Below, in pieces: positions 9,067-18,060 of a DNA stretch of 64,000 nucleotides (its first letter is position 1; every line of letters begins with the position of its first letter). This stretch comes from Pseudomonas syringae KCTC 12500 (GTDB taxonomy: Bacteria; Pseudomonadota; Gammaproteobacteria; Pseudomonadales; Pseudomonadaceae). The notes under the pieces are model-generated. The model was not told where the DNA came from, searched no databases, and was given only the letters and a program-made list of their open reading frames with translations. The position numbers and the translations under genes are program-made. The stretch spans positions 3,817,501-3,881,500 of the forward strand of contig NZ_AYTM02000002.1 of the NCBI RefSeq assembly GCF_000507185.2. The letters run 5' to 3'.

Positions 9067-10077
9067 ATGAGCAATAAAACCATCTACGTGCAGGCTGGCG
9101 GCGGCTACGATCAGGTCAGCGTTGGCGAAAGCGAAGTGCTTGCACCTAAAGCCGGTGAGATCACTGTGCGTCTGCACGCCAACTCGCTCAACTATCACGA
9201 CTTCGCGGTCGTCACCGGCATGTGGGCACCGACGGAAAAACGCATTCCCATGGCCGATGGTGCAGGCGTCGTCACCGCAGTAGGCGAGGGCGTCAGCGAG
9301 TTCGCGGTTGGCGACTCCGTGGTCAGCACGTTCTTCCCGGAATGGATCAGCGGCGAGCCACTGGTTGAAGGTTTTGTCACGGTGCCGGGTGATGGCGTCG
9401 ACGGTTATGCCCGCGAGCAGGTCACTGCCCGTGCCACCTCGTTCACCCTTGCGCCAAAGGGCTACAGCCATGCCGAAGCGTCCACGCTGACCACCGCTGG
9501 CCTGACCGCGTGGCGTGCGCTGATGGTTGATGACGCGTTGAAAGCCGGCGATACCGTCCTGGTGCAGGGCACTGGCGGTGTATCGATTTTTGCGTTGCAG
9601 TTCGCCAAGATGGTCGGTGCGACCGTTATCGCCACGTCGTCGAGTGATGAAAAACTGGAGCGTCTGCAAGCCATGGGCGCCGACCACCTGATCAACTACC
9701 GCAAGGACAGCAACTGGGGCGAGACTGCCCGCAAGCTGACCGGCGGCCGTGGTGTGGATCACATCATCGATGTGGGCGGTCCATCGACCCTGCAGCACTC
9801 CATGAATGCGGCACGGGTCGCTGGCCACATCTCGGTCATCGGCATCCTGAGCGGTGTTGCCGGTCAACTGGAGTTCGTCCCGGCGCTGGTCAAACAACTG
9901 CGCATGCAGGGCGTGCTGGTCGGCAGTCGCACCCAGCAACAGGACATGATCCGCGCCATTGATGCCAACGGCATGCGTCCGGTCATGGACCGTTCCTTCC
10001 CGATGACCGACATCGTCGAAGCGTTCCGTTATCAGGAAACCAATCAGCATTTCGGCAAGATCTGCCTGGATATCTGA
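9067..10077 (+). CDS. Zinc-type alcohol dehydrogenase / quinone reductase-like oxidoreductase
   Basis: Medium-chain dehydrogenase/reductase, 336 aa, cytoplasmic. It has an N-terminal GroES-like domain (LNYHDFAVVTGM near residue 43), then a Rossmann domain with the nucleotide motif VQGTGGVSIFALQFAK (about residue 162) and the family's GADHLINY stretch. The catalytic zinc cysteine of true alcohol dehydrogenases is replaced (YHDFAV in place of CHTD), so a zinc-independent NAD(P)H-dependent reductase or quinone oxidoreductase is more likely. The start is ATG 9067, behind AGGAGA. It is probably repressed by the upstream ArsR protein through the repeated operator. Confidence 0.88.
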   Translation: MSNKTIYVQAGGGYDQVSVGESEVLAPKAGEITVRLHANSLNYHDFAVVTGMWAPTEKRIPMADGAGVVTAVGEGVSEFAVGDSVVSTFFPEWISGEPLVEGFVTVPGDGVDGYAREQVTARATSFTLAPKGYSHAEASTLTTAGLTAWRALMVDDALKAGDTVLVQGTGGVSIFALQFAKMVGATVIATSSSDEKLERLQAMGADHLINYRKDSNWGETARKLTGGRGVDHIIDVGGPSTLQHSMNAARVAGHISVIGILSGVAGQLEFVPALVKQLRMQGVLVGSRTQQQDMIRAIDANGMRPVMDRSFPMTDIVEAFRYQETNQHFGKICLDI

Positions 10078-10118
10078 TCCGCACCACTGTGCTGTTAACT
10101 GAGCACCGTTGAACAGCG

Positions 10119-10150
10119 CTGGCCTGCCGACCTTGGTGTCGGCGGGCCAG
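10119..10150. terminator. Hairpin downstream of the oxidoreductase gene
   Basis: Stem CTGGCCTGCCGAC / GTCGGCGGGCCAG with one wobble pair and a 6-nt loop, 42 bp after the stop codon. There is no clear T-run, so termination efficiency is uncertain. Confidence 0.5.
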
Positions 10151-10321
10151 TCGTGATGTTTTGCATTACTTTCCCCGGCGACCCCCGTTCATTTCCTTGC
10201 ATCAAGTTCGCAGGTCTGTGGTCACATCCTCTGTGGCATGAAAGACGTTCGTGCTGTGCAGCCTCCGCGCTGCCTGGTGCCACGTTCAATTCGATTATCA
10301 GATCAGGGACGCATTGAAATT

Positions 10322-10840
10322 ATGAAACCTCATCTTTTGCTAGGTCTGCTTGGCGTTTTCTCTTTCGGTGTTCAGGCTGCATCGCTGGACGTTCCGATCA
10401 ATCTGGTCAGCGCTGATGGCGCGCCCAAACCTATCGGCAGCGTTACGGTGAGCGAAACGCAATACGGTTTGCTGTTCACTCCGAATCTGAAAGAGCTGCC
10501 TGCAGGCATCCACGGTTTTCATGTGCATGAAAACGGCAGTTGCGAAGCGGGTACCAAGGACGGCAAGAAGGTTGCAGCCCTCGCGGCTGGCGGTCACTTC
10601 GACCCGGCCAAGACCGGCAAGCATCTGGGGCCTTACGCCGATGGCCATCTAGGCGATCTGCCTGCGCTGTACGTGGCTGCTGACGGCACCGCGAGTTATC
10701 CGGTGCTTGCCCCACGCCTGAAGAAACTCTCGGAAGTCAAAGGCCACGCGCTGATGGTTCACGCCGGCGGCGACAACCATTCCGACCACCCCGCACCTCT
10801 GGGCGGTGGCGGTGATCGTGCTGCCTGCGGCGTGATCTGA
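10322..10840 (+). CDS. sodC: Periplasmic Cu/Zn superoxide dismutase
   Basis: 172-aa precursor with a signal peptide (about residues 1-19, ending VQAA). It dismutates superoxide in the periplasm. Metal ligands are visible: GFHVHE (Cu histidines), GGHFDP (bridging/Zn histidine), LGDL (Zn aspartate region) and [11 protein letters not shown] (last Cu histidine). The conserved disulfide pair is GSCEAG and the C-terminal ACGVI. Start 10322 gives a standard signal peptide; the longer frame to 10238 has no SD and would bury it. A hairpin follows directly after the stop. Confidence 0.95.
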   Translation: MKPHLLLGLLGVFSFGVQAASLDVPINLVSADGAPKPIGSVTVSETQYGLLFTPNLKELPAGIHGFHVHENGSCEAGTKDGKKVAALAAGGHFDPAKTGKHLGPYADGHLGDLPALYVAADGTASYPVLAPRLKKLSEVKGHALMVHAGGDNHSDHPAPLGGGGDRAACGVI

Positions 10841-10846
10841 TGCCGC

Positions 10847-10875
10847 GTGCCTGCATCCGTTTCGGATGCAGGCAC
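10847..10875 (+). terminator. Hairpin terminator after sodC
   Basis: Perfect 13-bp inverted repeat GTGCCTGCATCCG / CGGATGCAGGCAC with a TTT loop, 6 bp after the sodC stop. It lacks a long T-run but is positioned as a terminator. Confidence 0.65.
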
Positions 10876-10956
10876 CAGGCACGCCAATGGTTACAGCTTT
10901 CTCGCGTGAGTAAGAAGGGCGCTACACCGTTCTCTCCACGACGCGGCGCAGAGCAA

Positions 10957-11166
10957 TCACGCGTGCTTGAGCGCATCCCCATGATGCATCGCCGAATGAC
11001 CGGTCTTGTCGCTTTTCACTTCGTACTGCGGATTGTCCTTTGAAGCGGGCCGATGTTTGCCCATGAACTCCACGTCCTGCACATGTACTTTGGTGACTTT
11101 GCCATGCACCTGGCCTGCCTCGGAGTTCCAGTGTACGGCGTCGCCAACTTTGAATGCGGTGGTCAT
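10957..11166 (-). CDS. DUF2945 (hypervirulence-associated TUDOR-domain) small protein
   Basis: 69-aa basic protein. It has the short beta-rich TUDOR-like pattern of the DUF2945 family: FKVGDAVHWNSEAGQVHGKV at the N-terminus, then NPQYEVKSDKTGHSAMHHG near the C-terminus. These proteins are small, soluble and of unsettled function; the 'hypervirulence' name comes from a fungal homologue and should not be read as a role here. The gene is isolated between sodC (convergent) and a non-coding stretch. Confidence 0.85.
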   Translation of the reverse strand: MTTAFKVGDAVHWNSEAGQVHGKVTKVHVQDVEFMGKHRPASKDNPQYEVKSDKTGHSAMHHGDALKHA

Positions 11167-11592
11167 TCAGATGTCCTCGAGTGGAGAGCGACTGATCTGC
11201 GGCGTTCGCTCGTTACTGTTCGGAGTGTTCGGCGGGGGAAGAATTCACTGTGTTTGATCGGGTGGTTGGCCTTTATCTTGCTCATGTATCTGCAGTTCGT
11301 TAAGAAGGAAGTGCTGACATGATGAAGTGGCTTACAGGTGCCCAGATTACTGATGATCAAACTCGGGTTGTGGTTGAAGGCATCTTGCAGCACCGCCAGG
11401 CTACTGCCCCTTGGACTTTCGGTCGAAGCGCGCTTTCAGGCGCATCAGCAGCTTGATCATATGAGCACTCCACTGCATCGCTTCGTTTTAAAAGGGGATT
11501 CTCGCATCATTGCTCTTGGTGTAAGTTGAAATGCTTCCTGATCAAACGATCAGAAAAATTCGCGCTTTGCCTGCCAAGGAATGCCTTCAACC
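11167..11592. other. Intergenic region without a convincing gene
   Basis: About 425 bp. A possible 45-aa frame begins at 11319 (MMKWLTGAQ...) with an SD-like AAGAAGGAAG and ends at 11456, but it has no recognisable family and ordinary composition. I do not call it a gene. The distal part presumably holds the promoter of the dipeptidase gene. Confidence 0.4.
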
Positions 11593-13332
11593 ATGAACCT
11601 GTCACTCAAAAAACTGGCTGCTTCCACCTTGATACTCGCCAGTCTCTCGTCGTTCACCAGTCTGGCAAACGCCACTGTCACTGCACAACAGAGCGCCGTT
11701 ATCCTCAAGACATTCAATGATGCATCGGTAAAGGATTTCAAGCAGTTTCTGAACAATCTTGCCAGTGCTGATGTGGTTAAAACTGCCGATTTTGGCTCGG
11801 CCATCAGTGCCTTTCTCGACAACAAGCAACTTTCCGCAGCGCAACAAAACGACATTCATCGCTTGCTCGGTTTGTATACCCGCATGAAGTACGGCAGCGC
11901 GGCCACTGAAACCCTGCGTGAGCTAGTGGCTATTCCCACGGTTCGTGTCGACGGCGTTGCCCAGCATGAAAACCCGGCGTTCATAAAGATCGCCGACACG
12001 ATCAAGCGCCTGGCCGAGCGCTTCAATCTGAAGTTTCGCAACGTCGATAACCGTGTGTATGAAGTCTCGCTCGATGGCGCGGGTGATGAAGTAGTTGGCA
12101 TTCATGTGCATGCCGATGTTGTACCGGTCACGCTGGACAACTGGGTCTTGCCTGACGGCACTCGTCTGGACCCGTTCAAGGTGACGCTGATCGGTGATCG
12201 CATGTATGGACGCGGCACCGAGGACGACAAGAACGGTATTGTGGTTGCGCTCTATGCCATGAAAGTCATCAAGGAAGAAAAGCTGCCGCTGGCCAGAAAC
12301 TTCAAGTTGCTGATCGATACCACGGAAGAAACGGCCGGCGACGCAATCCCTTACTATTTTGAGCGTAACCCGACGCCCGCCTACAACCTGGCGCTGGATG
12401 GCGGTTACCCGGTCGTGATTGCCGAAAAAGGTTACGGCACGGTCATGGCCAGCTTTGCCCGACGCGAGGCTGAAGGCGAGGGGGCCGAGATTGTTTCAAT
12501 GACCGGGGGCATGGCCACCAATCAGATTCCGTCGAAGTCGGTCGCCACTCTGCTGACTGACAAACCTGCCGAGCTGGCTGCAAGCTTGCAACAGGTCAGT
12601 GCCGAGTACGTGAAAAGCAATGGCGGTGACTTCGAGGTCGATGCCAGGGTCGACGGCAAGGACGTCAAGCTGACTGTGACCGGCGTGTCCGCGCACTCAT
12701 CGGCACCCCAGTCCGGCGTCAACCCGGTCGCGAGGATGCTGGACTTCATTAACAGTCTGCAGGGCAAGGTTGCGCTTAAACACAACCAGATCACCGATGC
12801 TGCTCGCTATGCCTCCGACAACTGGGGACTCGATTACCTGGGAAGCAAGTTGGGCGTGGGGTTCTCCGACGACTTCATGGGGCCTCTCACAGCATCCTTG
12901 ACGTACGTCGCAATGGATGAAAAGGCATTCAAACTAGCGGTCAATCTGCGTGTGCCGAAAGGCAAGTCCCCGCAGGAGCTCAAATCCGAAATCGCCGAAA
13001 AGCTCGCCGCCTGGAGTACGAAAACCGCTATCAGGCCAGTGTTCGACTATTCCATCGCCGAGCCGATGTACCGCAACCCCGAGGGTGAGTGGGTCAAGGC
13101 GCTGCTCGCTGTGGCCAGTGAAAATCTCGGTATGGAACACACCTTTGGCACGTCGGCTGGCGCTACGTCGGTCCATTCATTGCCCAACGGGGTGCAGTTC
13201 GGCCTGGCGAGACCCGAAGTCAAATACACCGGTCATACGGACAACGAGTTCAAGACCACCGGCCAGTTCTTGCTGGATCTGCAGATCGTCACTGAGATGA
13301 TGGGGCGTATCGGACAACTGCCGAAGCTCTGA
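11593..13332 (+). CDS. Exported M20-family dipeptidase
   Basis: 579-aa metallopeptidase with a signal peptide (about residues 1-26, ending LANA). It has the M20 (Sapep/PepV-like) di-zinc site: HVHADVVPV (His and Asp), GRGTEDDKNG (bridging Asp region), DTTEETAGD (catalytic Glu pair), LALDGGYPV, and a late histidine in TGHTDNEF. A lid/dimerisation insert lies in the middle, and the HSSAPQSGVNPVARML stretch is typical. It probably hydrolyses dipeptides in the periplasm. Start 11593 leaves a 12-nt gap to AAGGA; the ATG at 11581 abuts the SD and is less likely. Confidence 0.88.
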   Translation: MNLSLKKLAASTLILASLSSFTSLANATVTAQQSAVILKTFNDASVKDFKQFLNNLASADVVKTADFGSAISAFLDNKQLSAAQQNDIHRLLGLYTRMKYGSAATETLRELVAIPTVRVDGVAQHENPAFIKIADTIKRLAERFNLKFRNVDNRVYEVSLDGAGDEVVGIHVHADVVPVTLDNWVLPDGTRLDPFKVTLIGDRMYGRGTEDDKNGIVVALYAMKVIKEEKLPLARNFKLLIDTTEETAGDAIPYYFERNPTPAYNLALDGGYPVVIAEKGYGTVMASFARREAEGEGAEIVSMTGGMATNQIPSKSVATLLTDKPAELAASLQQVSAEYVKSNGGDFEVDARVDGKDVKLTVTGVSAHSSAPQSGVNPVARMLDFINSLQGKVALKHNQITDAARYASDNWGLDYLGSKLGVGFSDDFMGPLTASLTYVAMDEKAFKLAVNLRVPKGKSPQELKSEIAEKLAAWSTKTAIRPVFDYSIAEPMYRNPEGEWVKALLAVASENLGMEHTFGTSAGATSVHSLPNGVQFGLARPEVKYTGHTDNEFKTTGQFLLDLQIVTEMMGRIGQLPKL

Positions 13333-13340
13333 CACGACGT

Positions 13341-13367
13341 CCGGGCCTGTCGAAATGACAGGCCCGG
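13341..13367. terminator. Bidirectional hairpin terminator between convergent genes
   Basis: Perfect 11-bp stem CCGGGCCTGTC / GACAGGCCCGG with a GAAAT loop, 8 bp after the dipeptidase stop and upstream of the convergent diguanylate cyclase gene end. Confidence 0.75.
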
Positions 13368-13418
13368 GTTCAATGCGCAGGCAAACGAGGCGGGCAATGA
13401 GTAAAACCGAGTCTTGGT

Positions 13419-14675
13419 CTAAGCGCATTCCACCCGGTTGCGGCCCAGGCGCTTGGCCTGATAAAGCGCCTTGTCTGCACGCTGAATGAGGCTGGCGGCC
13501 GTTTCCCCGGCGCTGAGTTCTGCAACGCCCAGAGAAATGGTCACCGATCCGGTTTCCGGAATCACCAGGCTTTCAACGCTTTTGCGAATGCGCTCCGCGA
13601 GTTCGGCCGCCTGTTTCAACGAGCTGTCGGGCACCAGGATCAGAAACTCTTCTCCTCCCCATCGGGCGGCGACGTCCAACAGGCGGATACGTTGTTTGAG
13701 GATGGCCGCAACGCTAGTGATTACGCTGTCCCCGGCAGGATGGCCGTACCGGTCATTGACCGCCTTGAAATGATCGATATCGCAGATGATCAGGCTGAAC
13801 GGCTTGCCCGACATACTTACCGCAGGTATCTGTCGCTCAAGCGTATGCTCGGCTGAGCGACGGTTATCCAGCCCGGTCAGCGGATCGCTGTGAGCAATCT
13901 CCAGCAACTTTTGTTCGCGGCCCAGGCGTGTGGTCACATCCTGGCTGATGCTGACATAGTGGGTGACTACGCCTTCAAGGTTACAGAGCGGCGAAATGCT
14001 GTGTTCCGCATAGAACAGCGAGCCGTCCTTGCGCTTGTTGATGAAGGTCGTGCGAAGCGGGGCGCCACTCTTCAGCGCTTCCTTGAATTGCGCATAGAAC
14101 GCCTCATCGTGTTTTCCAGAGCTCAGCATCCGCGGGTTTTCGCCGAGGATTTCGCTGCTGCTGTAGCCAGTGATCTGCTGAAAGGCTTCATTGGCAAACA
14201 CGATGGTGGAATTGCAGTCGGTGATGATAATCGGATCAAGCGCAGCGTTCAGTGCCTGCGCCAGCAGGTGTTGCTCACGCTCGGCGCGGATGCGCGGGCT
14301 GATGTTCTGCTGCACAGAGACAAAGTTGCACACCGTACCTGCATCGTCGCGCACGGGAGAAATTTTCCACTCGACGATGTAAGGACTTCCGTCCGCGCGG
14401 TAATTGACCGTCGACCCTTCGAAAAAAAGACTTTCGCTCAGGCATTCGCGCATCCGCTCGATCACTTGAGGATCGGTGTCCGGGCCTTGCAGGATCCGTG
14501 GTGAGGCACCGATCAATGCCTCTGCCGTGTAGCCGGTCATGGAGCAGAAGGCCGGATTGACGTACACGATGAAGGGGCCGCCATTGGCCAGATTGGCGTC
14601 GGTGATCAATACGGCATTGAATGACTGTTCAACAACGGCTTCAAGCAAGGCAAGACGCTGGCTGGATGAGGTCAT
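13419..14675 (-). CDS. PAS-PAS-GGDEF diguanylate cyclase
   Basis: 418-aa soluble signalling protein. Two PAS domains (about residues 10-130 and 135-255) precede a C-terminal GGDEF domain. The active site reads RWGGEEF, a functional variant, and the RLLD five residues before it fits an allosteric I-site, so it should make c-di-GMP and be product-inhibited. There is no membrane segment, so it likely senses a cytoplasmic cue through PAS. The start is ATG 14675, behind CAGGAAA; the frame extends upstream to 14780 but without an SD. Its PAS1 resembles the PAS of the neighbouring GGDEF-EAL protein. Confidence 0.92.
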   Translation of the reverse strand: MTSSSQRLALLEAVVEQSFNAVLITDANLANGGPFIVYVNPAFCSMTGYTAEALIGASPRILQGPDTDPQVIERMRECLSESLFFEGSTVNYRADGSPYIVEWKISPVRDDAGTVCNFVSVQQNISPRIRAEREQHLLAQALNAALDPIIITDCNSTIVFANEAFQQITGYSSSEILGENPRMLSSGKHDEAFYAQFKEALKSGAPLRTTFINKRKDGSLFYAEHSISPLCNLEGVVTHYVSISQDVTTRLGREQKLLEIAHSDPLTGLDNRRSAEHTLERQIPAVSMSGKPFSLIICDIDHFKAVNDRYGHPAGDSVITSVAAILKQRIRLLDVAARWGGEEFLILVPDSSLKQAAELAERIRKSVESLVIPETGSVTISLGVAELSAGETAASLIQRADKALYQAKRLGRNRVECA

Positions 14676-14993
14676 CTGATTTCCTGTCGAGTGATCCGTT
14701 AATTGATCGCGGCTCTGATCAGATAATGTGTGACGCAATGCCGGTTGGACAATGGATGCAGTAAGTTGGACCGCAGGCACCGAGCACTGGTTGCACAGGC
14801 ACTATACCGCCATGAATATACGGGTGCATGACGCCCATCACGACGGTATTCAGTACGCTGCGCAGAGCTTCCTGGATCAGTTACCAGGTCATTGGCAAGA
14901 TTTTACAGGTAGAGACACATTACAAGACAGCATGCTCACGCTCAGGCTGCGGAATGGACGGGAGTCATTCCGGCCCATCAACCTCGGGGTAGA
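14676..14993. other. Intergenic region between the two c-di-GMP genes
   Basis: About 320 bp holding the promoter of the PAS-PAS-GGDEF gene. A hairpin CGGAATG / CATTCCG (14950-14972) lies just downstream of the GGDEF-EAL gene end and may be its terminator. I see no gene here. Confidence 0.5.
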
Positions 14994-17240
14994 TCAGGCC
15001 GTGCACTCGGCAGCGGACTTGATGATGTGCAGCAGTGCCTCTGAGCGCATCGGCCTGTTTAGCAGATAGCCCTGAAAGTAAGGGCAGCCCATTTTGCGCA
15101 GCAGGTTGTATTGTTCCGCTGTCTCCACGCCTTCCGCCGTGATATCCAGATTCAGCGCTCGGCCCAGCGACAGGATGCTGCTGACAATGGCTTTGCTGCG
15201 CTCATACGTCATCATTCGGGACACGAAGGACCGATCGATCTTCACGGCATCGATCGGGTAACGGTCAATGTAGCCGAGCGAGCTGTAACCCGTGCCGAAA
15301 TCATCCAGCGCCACTCTCACGCCAAGCTGCCTGATCTGCCGGAGAACCTCGGCGATCGCGTCAGGCTGATAGAGAAACACTGATTCGGTGACCTCGATCT
15401 GAAGCTGGCCCGCGGGCAGGCCGGTGGTGGCGATGATCCGTGTCACCTGATCGACGAATCCAGGGTGGCTCAGCTCTTTCCCGGACACATTGACGTTGAG
15501 CCTCAGGTCCAGGTGAGAGAACTCCTTGCGCCAGGCCTGCACTTCGCTACAGGCCTGATGCATGACCCAGGCCCCCAGCTCATGAATGATCCCGAGGTCT
15601 TCGGCAATCGGGATAAAGGCATCGGGGGAAATGATGCCCATGGTGGCATGGTTCCACCTGACCAGCGCCTCGACCCCGACCAGATGCTCACAGGTGCCGC
15701 TGTAGATCGGCTGATAAAAGACCAGGAAATCCTTGTCTTCAAGTGCCTGGCGCAGCGCGTTCTGAATCACCAGCGTGTCGATCGCCGCTTCGCGCATCGA
15801 GGTGTTGAAGATGCTCCAGCGCCCTCTGCCCTGTTTTTTTGCGGAGTACATGGCAACGTCGGCGTCACGCAGCAACTCTTCGGGTTTGGTATGGCTGTCA
15901 CCTGCGGTGACGATACCGATGCTGCACGAGATGAAAATGTCCTGGTTTTCGATCTGTATTGCCGTGTGCAATTGACTGACGATACGTTCAGCCATCTTTA
16001 CGGCAGTCTCCGGCTGATCCTTGCCCATCAGCAGGATCGCAAATTCGTCGCCGCCGATTCGCGCTAAAACGTCATTAGAGCGAACGCAGGTCTGCAATCG
16101 ATTCGCGACCGCCTTGAGCAACTTGTCACCGGCCAGGTGCCCCATGCTGTCGTTGACTACCTTGAAGCCGTCCAGGTCCAGAAAGAGTACCGTTGCCCGT
16201 TCGTAGCGGGGGTCGCGGATTTCAAAGGCCGTGGTCAACTCGTTCATCAGGTAAGCGCGGTTGAACAGTGAGGTCAGCTCATCGTGAAAAGCGATATAGG
16301 TCAGCTCTTCGGAAATGCGTTCGCGCTCCTCCAGCCGGCTCTGTAGCGCAAGCTTTTCCTCCCACTCCAGACGGGCTCGCTGAGCCAGTTGCTGAGACTC
16401 CTTGCGCTCGGTGATATCGCGCTGCACGGACACCCAGTGGGTGAACCAGCCTTTTTCGTTGGCCACCGGCACAATGCTCAACTCGACCCAGAACTTGCTG
16501 CCATCCTTGCGGGTGTTGAGCAGTTCGACCTCAACCGCCCGCCAGTGACTGAGTGCCTCACGAATGACGTCCAGTGTTGCCCGACTGGTTTCCTCGCACT
16601 GCAGGATGCGGGGCGTGCGACCTATGACTTCCTCTTCAGTGAAGCCGGTGATCGCCAGAAACGCAGGGTTGCAATAGACGATACGCGGGCCTGGCAGATC
16701 GATGGGTTCCGCTTCGGTGATAAGAATCGCGTCATTGGCGTTGATGACCACCGACTCAAGCAAGCGCAGGCGTTCGAACGAGGTGACCAGCGGGTTATTG
16801 GCTTCGGGATCACGTCCCGGTTGCAGGTAAGTACGAATATGAGCCGCCTGGGCCTGCAGCGCATAGCGTTGCGCAGCGCTCAGCACCATTGCGTCATCGC
16901 TGTTGCGCAACAGCATTGCGCCGAGCAATTCATGCCTGAAGCCACGGACAGCAACGTAGATCAGCGTAGACCCCGAGCTGTTGGTTTCCATCGTATTCGC
17001 CGGGCTGTCCTGACCGACCAGCACCACGTCGCCATACGACGAGATCATCCTCAACCATGCCTCATCCGCTTTGGGCAGGCTTTGACCGGAGCTGACCAAT
17101 TGCTCCCAGCCTGTTGCGCTGGATACCATCAGCAAACCGGCGGTGCACGAGGCGGAGTGAGCAGCGGCCTGCAATACCTTGGCAACATCTTCAATATTCG
17201 TCGGTATGACGTGGTCGTGCTCATAGCCCTGTGGGTTCAT
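14994..17240 (-). CDS. PAS-GGDEF-EAL dual-domain c-di-GMP protein
   Basis: 748-aa soluble protein. The N-terminal region (about residues 15-150) looks like a GAF-type sensor. It is followed by PAS (about 165-285), GGDEF (about 315-475) and EAL (about 495-740). The cyclase site RIGGDEF is intact and preceded by RSND (I-site). The EAL site is also intact: EALVRW, NVNVSG, EVTES, LDDFGTGYSS, VKIDRS and AEGVET. Both activities are therefore possible; from the sequence one cannot tell which dominates. It lies beside a PAS-PAS-GGDEF gene on the same strand, 318 bp apart, so a local duplication of the PAS part is plausible. Confidence 0.93.
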   Translation of the reverse strand: MNPQGYEHDHVIPTNIEDVAKVLQAAAHSASCTAGLLMVSSATGWEQLVSSGQSLPKADEAWLRMISSYGDVVLVGQDSPANTMETNSSGSTLIYVAVRGFRHELLGAMLLRNSDDAMVLSAAQRYALQAQAAHIRTYLQPGRDPEANNPLVTSFERLRLLESVVINANDAILITEAEPIDLPGPRIVYCNPAFLAITGFTEEEVIGRTPRILQCEETSRATLDVIREALSHWRAVEVELLNTRKDGSKFWVELSIVPVANEKGWFTHWVSVQRDITERKESQQLAQRARLEWEEKLALQSRLEERERISEELTYIAFHDELTSLFNRAYLMNELTTAFEIRDPRYERATVLFLDLDGFKVVNDSMGHLAGDKLLKAVANRLQTCVRSNDVLARIGGDEFAILLMGKDQPETAVKMAERIVSQLHTAIQIENQDIFISCSIGIVTAGDSHTKPEELLRDADVAMYSAKKQGRGRWSIFNTSMREAAIDTLVIQNALRQALEDKDFLVFYQPIYSGTCEHLVGVEALVRWNHATMGIISPDAFIPIAEDLGIIHELGAWVMHQACSEVQAWRKEFSHLDLRLNVNVSGKELSHPGFVDQVTRIIATTGLPAGQLQIEVTESVFLYQPDAIAEVLRQIRQLGVRVALDDFGTGYSSLGYIDRYPIDAVKIDRSFVSRMMTYERSKAIVSSILSLGRALNLDITAEGVETAEQYNLLRKMGCPYFQGYLLNRPMRSEALLHIIKSAAECTA

Positions 17241-17790
17241 CGATCACTATTCCTGAGTGGTGCGCATGTGTGGCCCGGATCATGTTTGGCAGCGCATAAG
17301 CGGCGGATCCGTCCTGTGGACCTCTTCCAGCTGCGCGCAGACATGGCCTGGTTGACTTAGCAGTTTTCAGCTGCGACTACGTACAGACTTGAAGTTGCTC
17401 ACGATGTTTGGTCGAGGCGACGACTGACCCATTGCATAACGAGCCAGACGGTCATTCACCGGCGAATGCAGTAGGGAGTCATGTGTCAATACATCGAATA
17501 CGAGATGATGGTTAAGTGCCATTACGTACTAATGGCTAGGACAGGGCTGGTTTGAAAAGGTTGCATGGGACGGTAGATGCCTGGGTAGACTGATCGATAC
17601 GCCTTGTTTCAGTGTGTTCTGGTTTACGGTTTTTATACGTACGTGCAAGTCCACCCATGCGATGGTCTGTCAGATTCATGGTCCTCACGACTGGTAACAC
17701 AGACGAGCATCGGCAGGTGTCGAGGAAACCTTTTTAGGGCTATGATCTGGTCGTTGAGGTTCATATTGAATATGCCGATAAGGAGGATTC
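17241..17790. other. Intergenic region upstream of the toxin-antitoxin-like pair
   Basis: About 550 bp with no coding frame I can support and no RNA gene that I recognise. It should contain the promoter of the GGDEF-EAL gene (minus strand) and that of the small gene at 17791. A short palindrome CATAT-TGA-ATATG (17762-17774) sits just before the SD of the latter. Confidence 0.5.
17762..17774. promoter_or_regulatory. Palindrome before the toxin-antitoxin-like pair
   Basis: CATAT-TGA-ATATG, perfect 5-bp arms, immediately upstream of AAGGAGG and the ATG at 17791. Autoregulatory operators of antitoxins are often in this position; this is inference. Confidence 0.4.
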
Positions 17791-18060
17791 ATGCCCAGAT
17801 CTCCAGAAAACATACTGTCTGAAGAAGCTATTCAGGAGCTGGAAGCCCAGATCCCGGCTAAAGCGTCCATAGCAACCAGAATGGCTTATGAGAAGGCAAA
17901 ATCGTCCGGGCAGACAGTGTTGCTGTCCAAAGGAGGATTTATCGTCGCCGAATGTGCGGACGGCACGGAGAAAGTCGTTTGTGCCTCGAAGCCGAGACGC
18001 AAAGTAACCACCGGCTCTTTCAGGATCGGCCCAGGGTCCGCTACCAGTGCCCGTACCTAG
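17791..18060 (+). CDS. Small protein, candidate antitoxin partner of the zeta-type toxin
   Basis: 89-aa protein with an acidic helical N-terminus (residues 5-40) and a basic, small-residue-rich C-terminus. I do not recognise its family. It has a strong SD (AAGGAGG), its stop overlaps the start of the zeta-toxin gene by 14 bp, and its size fits an antitoxin, so the candidate role comes from context alone. It does not resemble the Gram-positive epsilon antitoxin. A short palindrome precedes it. Confidence 0.7.
   Translation: MPRSPENILSEEAIQELEAQIPAKASIATRMAYEKAKSSGQTVLLSKGGFIVAECADGTEKVVCASKPRRKVTTGSFRIGPGSATSART

Noticed and set aside
8659..10050. Minus-strand open frame of 463 codons opposite the ArsR and oxidoreductase genes
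   Set aside because: Antisense to genes with clear motifs, with no recognisable domain of its own.
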